From positions 44,492-108,491 of the forward strand of contig CAIQUS010000014.1 in assembly GCA_903875045.1 (NCBI GenBank): a stretch of DNA of 64,000 bases, read 5' to 3'. The notes beneath the pieces are model-generated. The model made no database searches. It saw nothing but the letters and a program-made list of their open reading frames with translations, and was not told the DNA's origin. The translations under genes were made by a program, and so were the position numbers. Source of the stretch: an uncultured Bacteroidales bacterium (GTDB taxonomy: Bacteria > Bacteroidota > Bacteroidia > Bacteroidales > FEN-979). Positions 11,177 through 21,051 of the stretch are shown in pieces. Each line of letters opens with the position of its first letter. Within the stretch, counting starts at the first letter, position 1.

Positions 11177-14100
11177 CTACCGATTGTAAATTAATACCTT
11201 TTTCACCACCTGATAATCATTGCATTTGAAAATAACGACATACAGTCCCTTTGGAACTTTGGGCCGAAGATCAATAATACGTTTGAATTTACTTTTCACA
11301 ACGATCCCGGGGAGTTCAAATAGTTGTACCCCGAGACTGTTATATACTGTGATGTCGAAAATATCCTCAGAAGGCAGACTAATAGCTACCGTAAAATGAC
11401 CATCGTTGGGAACCGGATAGACCCAAAATCCGGGTTCAGAAGTAATGGGCCCCGGAAATACACCATCAAACAGAATATGATTTGAAGTATCAGAAACACA
11501 TCCGTTTTGCGTAACAACTGACCAATACCATCCGGCCTGTTTCGGCGTTAGCGAACTTCCCACAGAATCTGTGAGCAAATCACCTTCAAAATACCATTGG
11601 TTTCCCGAGGGGATACTACTGTTGAGTTTGTTCCCTTCCCTCGATATCAGAGGGATACCGGGAATTGGAAAAACCTCCACCGGCAAGGTCGGAGAAACAA
11701 TACCGCTACCACATTGATTATTTCCGTAAACACTGATTACCAAAGAGTTTGACGAATTACCAAAATTCAGCAGGATAGAGCTTTCATGTTCATTCCCAAT
11801 GATTGTCGCACCTGATGGAACATTCCAGGTATAAGAAACTGCACCCGAAACAGGTGAAATGGTAAACAGCACGCCTGTTGACCCGGCACAAACCGAGGAT
11901 GGGCCAGTGATTGCCAATGCTGCTGCCGGAAATAAGTTTACAACCGGTAACAACTGGTTAGAGGTTACCTTTGTGGCGTTAACACATGCCAGGCTTGATG
12001 TCATTTCAACATGGAAGCGGTCACCTGCAACAGGTATACAGGAATATTGAGCTTCATGGTTTCCGACCTGAACATCATTCTTAAACCACTGATAAACAGG
12101 CAATCCCCCATTGACTGGATGTGCAGTAAAAATTACCGGAGTGCCTTCACACACCTCAATCTGATCTGAAGTGATCTCAACACTCACTTCCAAAGGGAGA
12201 TCAACATTTATCGACAGAATCCCGGAAGTTGCGGACACTGCATTCACACAGGTTAAACTTGTAGTCATTTCAACATAAACCTGATCACCATCAGCCGGAG
12301 TACAAGAATAAACCTGCTGGTTTTCACCAACCGCTAACCCATTTTTGTACCATTGATAACCCGGTGAACCTCCATTCAAAGGAGTTGCTGCAAATGTTAC
12401 AGGAGTTCCCATGCAAACATGCGTATTATCAGCAACGATACTAACCCCAACCGGAAGTTTCGTATTAACAACCATATCAACAAAATTTGACATGCCAATA
12501 ACGGGTGTGGCACAAGGCTCGGTCGAAGTCATTTCTACATAGATCCTGTCATCATTTAATGGCACACAGGTATACTGCGATGTATTCGTCCCAACAGATA
12601 AGCCGTTTTTAAACCACTGGTAAACAGGAATTCCACCATTAATGCCAGAGGCGGTAAAAGTGACGGGTGTTCCTTCACAAATGTTGTTTTGGCTCCCGGC
12701 AACAGTGACCGAAACAGGTAACAGATTGCCTACATTCATTGAAATGATGTTCGAGCTGACAACAGAAGAGTTCACACATGAAAGAGTCGAATTCATTTCC
12801 ACATAAACCTGGTCACCATTGTCTGGAATATACGTGTATTCAGGTTGATTTGATCCGACTGGCAAATTGTTCCTGAACCATTGATAGGTGGGATTTCCTC
12901 CATTTACAGGGGATGCATTCAAAGTCACTTCCGTACCCTGGCATACAGGATTTTGATTCACAGTAATACTGACGCTTACAGTCAAAGGGGTATTAACCAC
13001 CATCATGATAACATTCGAAGTGGCAGTAGTATTTGTCACACACGATAAGCCTGAGGTCACTTCAACATACACCTGATCACCATTTCCGGGAACGATACTA
13101 AAAACGGACTGATTGAATCCTGTGGGTGTTCCATTTAAAAACCATTGATATGCAGGAATACCCCCATTAACCGGAATAGCTGTAAAAGTCACCATCGAAC
13201 CCTGGCATACAGGATTTTGATCGGCTGTAATTGTTACACTGACCGGTAAAAGGCTGTTTACAATCATGGTAATCATGTTTGAATTCACAGTTGGGGCGGT
13301 AACACAAGTGAGACTTGTCGTCATTGCAACATACACCTGGTCACCGTTGGTCGGAAGGTAGGTATAGGTAGATTGATTCACTCCAACCGGTAATCCATTT
13401 ACATACCATTGATAGGTTGGAACACCGCCATTAACAGGCGATGCAGTGAAAGTAACCGAGGTTCCTTCACAAATGTTATTTTGACTGACATTAGAAGATA
13501 CACTCACAGCAAGCGGATCGTCAACAACAAATGTTGTGGTATCGGAAATCGCAGGACTTCCAACTGAACATTGCAGGTTTGAGAAAAGTTTCACAAAAAC
13601 CTGATCACCATTGGAAGGTATGAAACTGTAGGTCGGCTGATTGGCGCCAACAGAAACTCCATTTTTAAACCATTGAAAGGATGGAGTTGTCCCTCCATTT
13701 CCAGGTGTTGCCATCAGATCAACCGTAGTGCCGGCACAAACATTGCCTGAAGGGTTTGATGCAATGGTCACTGCGACAACTTGTGGCGAATAAACAGTCA
13801 TGCTTATAACATTGGAAGAAGCAGGGTTACCTGTTGCACATGACAATCCGGAAGTCAAAACACACTGAACCAGATCAAGATCACCCGGAATATAGGTAAA
13901 GGCCGGGCTATTGGTCCCGGTAGAAATTCCGTTCACTTTCCATTGATATACAGGCGCAGAACCGCCATTTTCCTGAACAGAGGTATAGGTAACGGGTGTT
14001 CCACTGCAAATCTGGTTGGCAGAGGCTGAAATGGTTACACTTACCGGCAGTGCACTACTGACAGTCATAACTACCTGATTAGAAAGAATCGGAATTCCTG

Positions 14101-17100
14101 AAGAGCAAAGATCGGTTGCCGTCAGCAGGCAAGTTACAATATCCCCGTTAGTTGGAATAAAATCAAAACCTGGCTGGTTTCCACCTGCATTAACTCCATT
14201 TACCCGCCATTGAAACACTGGTGAAGCGCCCGCATTGGTTACATAAGCCGTGAATGTAACATTGCTGCCTAGGCAAACCGGGTTTGATGAGGCTGTGATA
14301 TTTATGCCGGCCGGCATGGGTGTCGTAACCGACATGATGATCGGGTTGGAAATGGCCGGATTTCCTGTAGCGCAAGAAAAATCGGAGGTAACAAAACATG
14401 AAATTGTATCCCCGCTGGATGGGGTAAAGGTAAGCGTCGGACTATTGGTTCCAACATTAATCCCATTCACCATCCACTGATATGCAGGCAACGTACCGCC
14501 ATTAATGACAACCGATGTATAAACAACCGGTTGTCCGATGCAAACCGGGTTTGACGATGCCTGGATGGTGGCGCTCACAGGGAGTTCCGTACTCACGACC
14601 ATCAGTACCGGATCAGACTGAACCGTTTGAGTACTGATGCAGGAGGCACTGGAGGTCATTTCACAAATCACCACATCTCCATTATTTGGTAAATATGAAT
14701 AGGATACCTGCCCTGTACCAACATTTACACCATTTACTTTCCATTGATAGAAAGGATTATAACCTCCATTTTCGGGAGTTGCCATAAAGGTAACCTGACT
14801 TCCCTGGCATGTTGGGTTTTGTGAAGCTGAAACCACAACATCAATCGGTTCCGGCTCCACAATATTCATGATGATATTGTTTGACATGACAGGATTGTTG
14901 GCCGGACATGCAATCATCGAAGTGAGTTGACAAGTAACCGTGTCGCCGGAAACCGGGATGTAATTGAATACAGGTGAGTTGGTTCCGGTATTAACCCCAT
15001 TGACCTTCCATTGATAACCAGGTGATGTGCCACCATTTACGGGTGTTGCAGTAAACGAAACCATGGTTCCCACACACACCGGGTTGCCTGAACTCACGAT
15101 AGATATCGCTGTAGGTAAATTTGGATTCACTCCCATCACAAGCGGTAGTGACATAGCCGGATTCCCGGTTGCACAAGAAAAATCTGATGTAAGCTGGCAA
15201 TTCACGTTATCACCCTGTGCAGGAATATACGAAAATGCAGGACTGTTGTTTCCGACATTTATTCCATTCACCAACCATTGGTAAACAGGGCTGAAGCCTC
15301 CATTCAGGGGCAAAGCAGTGAAATTAATTAACTGGCCCTGACATGAAGGATTGGCTGAGGATGTTAGCGTAATACCTACAGGTAAACTTGAACTCACTGA
15401 CATGACAATGGGATTCGAAGTAGCCGGATTTCCCGAGGCACATGATAACCCTGAGGTAAGTTTGCAGGTTACAAGATCTCCATTATCCGGAATATAACTA
15501 AACACCGGACTATTAGTCCCAACCACTGTACCATCTACTTTCCATTGATATTGAGGTGAGGTTCCCCCATTAACCGGAACTGCCGTAAAGTTTACATAGG
15601 TATTGATACAAACCGGATTTACAGAAGGTAAAACGGAAACACTGACATTTTGAACAGGGCTGACTGTCATGGTAATGGTATTCGAAGTTGCATTCAGGAT
15701 TAATGTACAGATTGAATTTGATAACATCTCGCAATTAACCAGATCCCCGTTTATGGGTATATAGGAAAATACAGGGCTGTTTGTTCCCGCATTTAATCCA
15801 TTGACTTTCCATTGATATACAGGGGCGGTTCCGCCATTCGAAGGTGTTGCGGTAAATGCAACTGCGGCACCTGAACAAACCGGATTTGATGAAGGTGTAA
15901 TCGAAACACTCGTCGGGGTGTTAGGGCTTACACTCATCACTATCTGATTCGAGTTTGAAGGATTTCCTGTAGCACATATTACATTTGAAGTAACCCTGCA
16001 ATACACAACATCACCGTTTACAGGGTTATAGGTAAAGGTAGGACTATTCGGACCAACCAAAATTCCATTGACCCTCCACCTGTACAGGGGACTTGTTCCT
16101 CCATTCGTAACCGCTGCAGTAAATGTTACAGGTGTTCCCTGGCAAGTCGGGTTTTGTGAAGCAGTCACAATCACCGAGACAGGGGCCTGGGGATAAACGG
16201 TCATGTTAATGGGATTCGATACTGCCGGATTTGGAGTTGCACAACTTAAACTGGTTGTTAGTACACATGTTACCACATCCCCGATGGCAGGGGCATATTG
16301 GTAAATATAATGGTTTGGCCCCGTATTATTTCCATTGACTTTCCATTGAAAGTTCGGTGAGTTTCCTCCATTGGTTGTTGTTGCAGTAAACGCAACGAGT
16401 GTTGTGTAACAAATCGGATTATTGGAAGCTGCAATTGAAATCGTCACCGGCAAGGATGAGTTTCCCAGCATAACGATCTCGTTGGACACTGCTGGGTTTC
16501 CGGTGATACAAACGGCGCTTGATGTCAAGATACAAACAACTGTATCACCATTAGCGGGAGGATAAGTAAAAATTGGATTATTGGGACCAACATTGACATG
16601 GTTCACCTGCCATTGGTAGGTTGCCGCTGTACCCCCGTTTGAGGGAGTAGCAGTAAATGTAATAGGGTTGCCAATGCAAAACGGATTAAATGAAGCAGAA
16701 ATAACAACACTTACAGGTTGAATTGGAAGCACCACCATATTGATATTGTTAGACATAGCAGGATTTCCTGAGGAACAGGAAGCATCAGAAACAACCCGGC
16801 ATATCACAACATCGCCATTCGTCGGGATGTAGGTAAACTCAGGGCTGTTCGTTCCAACGTTGAGGCAATTAACAATCCATTGGTAAACCGGGGAAGTTCC
16901 ACCATTTTGTACTGCTGCGTTGAAAGTAACAGGGGTGCCGACACAACAAGGATTGGAGGAGGCAGAAATGGTCGCAGAAACCGGAAGAGTTGGGTTAACA
17001 ACAACAACAATATTATTCGAAATTGCAGTAAAGGAGGTTGCACACGACAAATCAGAGGTGAGCAAGCAATTAACTACATCGCCATTCGAGGGGATGTAGG

Positions 17101-20100
17101 TGAAGGCAGGACTATTCATACCTGAGGAAACTCCATTGACATGCCATGCAAAAACAGGATTATTACCACCCCCGGAGCAGGTTGTTGTAAATGTAACCGG
17201 ATGCCCTGCACAAACAGGATTTGATGAAACGTTAACCGAAATGGCAACCGGAATAGATGAACCTGACACCAGGCTGACTGCATTGGACGAAACTGGGTTT
17301 GCTCCACTGATGCAAGTGGCATTTGAAGTTAAGTCGCAGGAAATAACATCCCCCGTTGCCGGAAAACAATTAAACGAGGAAGCATTTGTTCCCGCAGCAA
17401 TACCATTAATCTTCCATTGAAAAACCGGGGAAAGACCTCCATTGGTGGCAATGGCTGAAAAACTGACCCCTGTACCCTGACAGAAAGGGTTCGTCGGTGT
17501 AGAAATAGAAACACCGGCAAACAGCGCAGGGCTTACAACCATTGTCAGCGGATCTGATTCAGCAGGATTTCCGCTTACACAAATGGCATTCGAAGTTAAC
17601 CGACAGGTAATAATATCACCATTTACAGGAGTATATGTAAAGACTGAGGAATTTGTCCCTGTGATAGCCCCGTTCACTTTCCACTGGTAAAGCGGCGATG
17701 TCCCCCCGTTCACAGAAGTAGCAGCATAGGTAACGCTTGTGCCGGGACAGACTGGATTGGCGGATGCAGAAATCGAAATGGCTGCTTTTGTTTCTGTATT
17801 ATTCTTCATTGAAATTCCATTGGATTTGCAGGGATTCATCACGGCACAAGTAAGGTTTGAAGTCATCTGGCATGTAATGAAATCACCATCTTCAGGAGTA
17901 TAGTTGTAAACTGCACTGTTTGTTCCCACAGGAAGGCAATTCACCTTCCACTGATATACCGGCAAGGTTCCTCCATTCGTTGGCGTGGCAGTCAATGTAA
18001 CCGGATTCCCCTCACAAAATGGATTTGAGGAAGCGGCAATATTTACGATTGGGGCAAGTTCGGGATTGACCGTCATGGTGATCGGACTTGAAACAACCAC
18101 CTTATTACCAGAATAACAAAGGGTGTTTGATGTTAATCTGCAGGTAACTACATCACCTGTTGCCGGTGTAAAACCCAAAATTGCACTGTTGCTCCCGGTA
18201 ACGACTCCGTTGATTTTCCATTGATATGCCGGGGATGTTCCTCCATTTGAAATGGTTGCATGAAAGGTAACCGGGATTCCGGTACATGACGGATTGGTCA
18301 ATGTTGAAATGGAAACAGTCACTGGTAAAACCGGCAATACGGTCGTAGTGATGGAATTGGAAGTAGCAGGGTTCCCCGAGGAACATCCGTAATTCGATGT
18401 CAGCTGACAAGTAATTACATTTGCATTCAGCGGAGAATAAACAAGTGTGTTTTGATTGGCACCCGTATTGACCCCGTCAACTTTCCATTGATAAACTGGC
18501 GATGAGCCAGGGTTAACAGCATTTGCCGTATAGGTAACAGAGGATCCAAGACAAGAAGGATTGGCAGAACTGATTATTGTAACACTCAATGGCAGGATTG
18601 CATTCACGGTCATTGCAATTTCATTTGACCCTGCAGGATTATTGGTGGCACAGGCTAAATCTGAAGTAACCCAGCATCGTACAAAATCACCACTGGATGG
18701 AATATAGGTAAATACCGGGCTGTTACTTCCTACATTTAATCCATTGACTGTCCAGGCATAAACTGGTGCAGAACCTCCATTCAAAGCTACAGCCGTGAAG
18801 GTAACTGACTGACCGGTACAGGATGGATTTGATGACGGAGTAATGGTCACACTAACCGGCACCCCCACACTCGGAATAACGGCCATGGAAACCGTATTCG
18901 AATTGGCGGGATTGCCGTAAACACATGCAACATTAGATGTTAACGAACAGGAAATCTGGTCCCCGTCTGACGGAATATAGGTGAAAACCGGATTACTCGT
19001 ACCACTGTTTATCCCATTAACCTTCCATTGAAAAGCCGGTGATGAACCACCGTTTACAGGAGTTGCTGAATAAACAACCTGAACATTCTGACATACCGGA
19101 TTCGCCGATGGAAGGACAGACACTGAAACAGGTAACTGTGGGCTGACAGTCAGGGTAAGTGCGTTCGATGCAACAGGTGTCGCAGGGGAACAACTAGCGC
19201 TGGAAGTCATCAAACATACCACCTGATCGCCATTGTTTGGGATGAAATTATAGCTGACACTGTTCGATCCAACGGTTGCACCATTTACCTTCCATTCAAA
19301 AATGGGGGAACTGCCTCCGTTAAATGGACTTGCGGTTATTGTAACGGAAGAAGATACACAAACAGGATTGGCAGAGGACGTAATTGAAACGCTGACAGGA
19401 ATGTTTGGGTTCACCGTCATGTTAATCGTATTTGAAATGGCCGGAGTTACCGATTGACAGGACACCGATGAATAGAGTTTACATAATACCGCATCCCCAT
19501 TTGCAGGAATATATGTAAAAGATTGATTGTTTGATCCGACCGGAAACCCGTTTACACTCCATTGAAATACAGGAGATCCTCCGCCATTAACAGGATTTGC
19601 GGTAAATGTTACAGGCATGCCCTGGCATACCGGATTGGAGGACACCTGAATGCCAATGCTCACCGGAACAATCGGGTTGACAACCATCATCACAGGAGAT
19701 GAAACAGCAGGATTACCGATTGCACAGGATGCATTTGAAGTAAGTTGGCAGGTAACTGCGTCCCCGTTGGATGGGAGATAGGTAAAACTATTAGCCCCGG
19801 CACCTGATTGAATACCATTGACTTTCCATAAGTATTGCGGTGAGGTGCCGCCATTTCCCGGCAGTGCGGTAAATGTCACCGCCCCTCCCTGGCAAACCGG
19901 ATTAGCTGAAGAGGTTACAGACACTCCCACCAATTGGCTTGGGCTGACTGTAAATATAACCGGGTTGGAAACAGCCGGATTTCCGGCAACACATGTGGCA
20001 TTTGACAACATTTCACAAACCACAATATCTCCATTGAGCGGAACCAGAGAAAATACCGGAATATTTGTGCCTGCATTGATTCCGTTCACCTTCCACTGGT

Positions 20101-20863
20101 ATACAGGCATTGGCCCGCCATTTTGAGGCACGGCAGTTAAATTCACCAGCGTGCCTTGACAAACCGGATTAGACGAGGCGGAAATAAAAACGCCTGCCTG
20201 TTGTAAAGGATTGACAATCATTGTAACAGGTAAAGAAACAACCTGAGACACCGAACTGCATAAAACATTAGAAAAAAGCACACATGTTACCATATCGCCA
20301 TTAGAAGCAACGTAAGTAAAAATATTGGAATTGCCACCAACCGGTACGCCATTGACCATCCACTGAAACGAGGGCTGGGTTCCACCATTCATAATAACTG
20401 CTGTAAATGTTACTGGTGTACCAGCACAAACAGGATTGGTATTGGGTGAAATGGAGATGGAAGGAGTCACAACAGGCAAAATGAGTACATCCAAAATGCC
20501 GGGCGAAGTAGCTGTTGCGTATGTAACAGTGACCACGCCTGTCCCCACCTGGGTCCAGGAGACAATAATACTATTTGTGCCGGATCCTGATGTTATGGTG
20601 CCTCCTGAAGACAGTGTCCAGACATAGTCTGTCATCCCGGGATCTGTTGTGTACACTTGCCCACCGCTGCCATTACAAACAGTGTCCGGGCCGGAAATCG
20701 AAGGAATGAGATTGGGCTGGCTGGAAGATTCAAATACAAATTCCAGATCAGGATGACCATAAGCAATTGTTCCTCCATAACACAGAATTACAAAGAGATA
20801 ACAAATCAAAAACCAGGTATAATGAAATCCCTGAATGTGGTTGGCTTGATTATTTGTTTTCAT
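11177..20863 (-). CDS. Giant secreted protein of 32 Ig-like repeats with T9SS C-terminal sorting domain
   Basis: 3228 residues. An N-terminal hydrophobic segment (about 14-36) is a signal peptide. Residues about 50-130 are a PKD-like domain shared with the downstream paralogue. Thirty-two Ig-like repeats of about 88-90 residues follow, each opening with a VSISxSxNPVCxGTPVTFTA-like strand and carrying a YQWKVNG tryptophan core. The first 25 have three cysteines and GNPAxSN. Repeats 26-32 form a second subtype with YQWFKNG and DQVYVEMTSSLTCV and mostly two cysteines. A PKD-like domain (about 2985-3085) precedes a type A T9SS domain of about 80 residues (FWVYPVPNDGHFTV, then ITVYNSLGVQLFEL, GLYVVIF, VKKVLIYNR). 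Cell-surface anchoring by the T9SS is therefore expected. It lies downstream of the usher-like gene across a 188-bp gap with its own promoter candidate. Binding partner unknown. Confidence 0.95.
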   Translation of the reverse strand: MKTNNQANHIQGFHYTWFLICYLFVILCYGGTIAYGHPDLEFVFESSSQPNLIPSISGPDTVCNGSGGQVYTTDPGMTDYVWTLSSGGTITSGSGTNSIIVSWTQVGTGVVTVTYATATSPGILDVLILPVVTPSISISPNTNPVCAGTPVTFTAVIMNGGTQPSFQWMVNGVPVGGNSNIFTYVASNGDMVTCVLFSNVLCSSVSQVVSLPVTMIVNPLQQAGVFISASSNPVCQGTLVNLTAVPQNGGPMPVYQWKVNGINAGTNIPVFSLVPLNGDIVVCEMLSNATCVAGNPAVSNPVIFTVSPSQLVGVSVTSSANPVCQGGAVTFTALPGNGGTSPQYLWKVNGIQSGAGANSFTYLPSNGDAVTCQLTSNASCAIGNPAVSSPVMMVVNPIVPVSIGIQVSSNPVCQGMPVTFTANPVNGGGSPVFQWSVNGFPVGSNNQSFTYIPANGDAVLCKLYSSVSCQSVTPAISNTINMTVNPNIPVSVSITSSANPVCVSSSVTITASPFNGGSSPIFEWKVNGATVGSNSVSYNFIPNNGDQVVCLMTSSASCSPATPVASNALTLTVSPQLPVSVSVLPSANPVCQNVQVVYSATPVNGGSSPAFQWKVNGINSGTSNPVFTYIPSDGDQISCSLTSNVACVYGNPANSNTVSMAVIPSVGVPVSVTITPSSNPSCTGQSVTFTAVALNGGSAPVYAWTVNGLNVGSNSPVFTYIPSSGDFVRCWVTSDLACATNNPAGSNEIAMTVNAILPLSVTIISSANPSCLGSSVTYTANAVNPGSSPVYQWKVDGVNTGANQNTLVYSPLNANVITCQLTSNYGCSSGNPATSNSITTTVLPVLPVTVSISTLTNPSCTGIPVTFHATISNGGTSPAYQWKINGVVTGSNSAILGFTPATGDVVTCRLTSNTLCYSGNKVVVSSPITMTVNPELAPIVNIAASSNPFCEGNPVTLTATPTNGGTLPVYQWKVNCLPVGTNSAVYNYTPEDGDFITCQMTSNLTCAVMNPCKSNGISMKNNTETKAAISISASANPVCPGTSVTYAATSVNGGTSPLYQWKVNGAITGTNSSVFTYTPVNGDIITCRLTSNAICVSGNPAESDPLTMVVSPALFAGVSISTPTNPFCQGTGVSFSAIATNGGLSPVFQWKINGIAAGTNASSFNCFPATGDVISCDLTSNATCISGANPVSSNAVSLVSGSSIPVAISVNVSSNPVCAGHPVTFTTTCSGGGNNPVFAWHVNGVSSGMNSPAFTYIPSNGDVVNCLLTSDLSCATSFTAISNNIVVVVNPTLPVSATISASSNPCCVGTPVTFNAAVQNGGTSPVYQWIVNCLNVGTNSPEFTYIPTNGDVVICRVVSDASCSSGNPAMSNNINMVVLPIQPVSVVISASFNPFCIGNPITFTATPSNGGTAATYQWQVNHVNVGPNNPIFTYPPANGDTVVCILTSSAVCITGNPAVSNEIVMLGNSSLPVTISIAASNNPICYTTLVAFTATTTNGGNSPNFQWKVNGNNTGPNHYIYQYAPAIGDVVTCVLTTSLSCATPNPAVSNPINMTVYPQAPVSVIVTASQNPTCQGTPVTFTAAVTNGGTSPLYRWRVNGILVGPNSPTFTYNPVNGDVVYCRVTSNVICATGNPSNSNQIVMSVSPNTPTSVSITPSSNPVCSGAAVAFTATPSNGGTAPVYQWKVNGLNAGTNSPVFSYIPINGDLVNCEMLSNSICTLILNATSNTITMTVSPVQNVSVSVLPSVNPVCINTYVNFTAVPVNGGTSPQYQWKVDGTVVGTNSPVFSYIPDNGDLVTCKLTSGLSCASGNPATSNPIVMSVSSSLPVGITLTSSANPSCQGQLINFTALPLNGGFSPVYQWLVNGINVGNNSPAFSYIPAQGDNVNCQLTSDFSCATGNPAMSLPLVMGVNPNLPTAISIVSSGNPVCVGTMVSFTATPVNGGTSPGYQWKVNGVNTGTNSPVFNYIPVSGDTVTCQLTSMIACPANNPVMSNNIIMNIVEPEPIDVVVSASQNPTCQGSQVTFMATPENGGYNPFYQWKVNGVNVGTGQVSYSYLPNNGDVVICEMTSSASCISTQTVQSDPVLMVVSTELPVSATIQASSNPVCIGQPVVYTSVVINGGTLPAYQWMVNGINVGTNSPTLTFTPSSGDTISCFVTSDFSCATGNPAISNPIIMSVTTPMPAGINITASSNPVCLGSNVTFTAYVTNAGASPVFQWRVNGVNAGGNQPGFDFIPTNGDIVTCLLTATDLCSSGIPILSNQVVMTVSSALPVSVTISASANQICSGTPVTYTSVQENGGSAPVYQWKVNGISTGTNSPAFTYIPGDLDLVQCVLTSGLSCATGNPASSNVISMTVYSPQVVAVTIASNPSGNVCAGTTVDLMATPGNGGTTPSFQWFKNGVSVGANQPTYSFIPSNGDQVFVKLFSNLQCSVGSPAISDTTTFVVDDPLAVSVSSNVSQNNICEGTSVTFTASPVNGGVPTYQWYVNGLPVGVNQSTYTYLPTNGDQVYVAMTTSLTCVTAPTVNSNMITMIVNSLLPVSVTITADQNPVCQGSMVTFTAIPVNGGIPAYQWFLNGTPTGFNQSVFSIVPGNGDQVYVEVTSGLSCVTNTTATSNVIMMVVNTPLTVSVSITVNQNPVCQGTEVTLNASPVNGGNPTYQWFRNNLPVGSNQPEYTYIPDNGDQVYVEMNSTLSCVNSSVVSSNIISMNVGNLLPVSVTVAGSQNNICEGTPVTFTASGINGGIPVYQWFKNGLSVGTNTSQYTCVPLNDDRIYVEMTSTEPCATPVIGMSNFVDMVVNTKLPVGVSIVADNTHVCMGTPVTFAATPLNGGSPGYQWYKNGLAVGENQQVYSCTPADGDQVYVEMTTSLTCVNAVSATSGILSINVDLPLEVSVEITSDQIEVCEGTPVIFTAHPVNGGLPVYQWFKNDVQVGNHEAQYSCIPVAGDRFHVEMTSSLACVNATKVTSNQLLPVVNLFPAAALAITGPSSVCAGSTGVLFTISPVSGAVSYTWNVPSGATIIGNEHESSILLNFGNSSNSLVISVYGNNQCGSGIVSPTLPVEVFPIPGIPLISREGNKLNSSIPSGNQWYFEGDLLTDSVGSSLTPKQAGWYWSVVTQNGCVSDTSNHILFDGVFPGPITSEPGFWVYPVPNDGHFTVAISLPSEDIFDITVYNSLGVQLFELPGIVVKSKFKRIIDLRPKVPKGLYVVIFKCNDYQVVKKVLIYNR

Positions 20864-20962
20864 AAAGATTCACTTTTTACAAACGCAATTGAAACATACT
20901 TTTATAAACTCTATCTTATTAATTGTAAAATAAATATAGAAACAACAGGCAGTTACTATTAG

Positions 20963-20993
20963 TAAAGATAATATGAATTTTAAAGGCAAACAA
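20963..20993 (-). promoter_or_regulatory. Candidate Bacteroidota promoter for the 3228-residue giant
   Basis: On the minus strand TATCTTTA (20963-20970) matches the -7 consensus TAnnTTTG at 7 of 8 positions, with TTG (20991-20993) 20 bp upstream; an alternative TTTG (20987-20990) is 16 bp away. The implied leader is about 90 nt. It suggests the Ig-repeat genes can be transcribed apart from the usher gene. Confidence 0.4.
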
Positions 20994-20994
20994 T

Positions 20995-21027
20995 TGCGGA
21001 AAACCGTAATGATATTGTGCGGAAAAC
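20995..21027. promoter_or_regulatory. Pair of 10-bp direct repeats upstream of the giant gene
   Basis: TGCGGAAAAC occurs at 20995-21004 and 21018-21027, followed by CGT and AGT. The 23-bp spacing is about two helical turns. They lie directly upstream of the promoter candidate at 20963-20993, where an activator would bind. A regulatory role is inferred. Confidence 0.35.
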
Positions 21028-21051
21028 AGTGAAACAGCAGTAGAAACGGTA

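Noticed and set aside
20864..21051. A plus-strand gene (about 100 codons) overlapping 20657-20962
   Set aside because: It overlaps the N-terminus of the 3228-residue protein in antisense, is low-complexity at its end and has no family signature.
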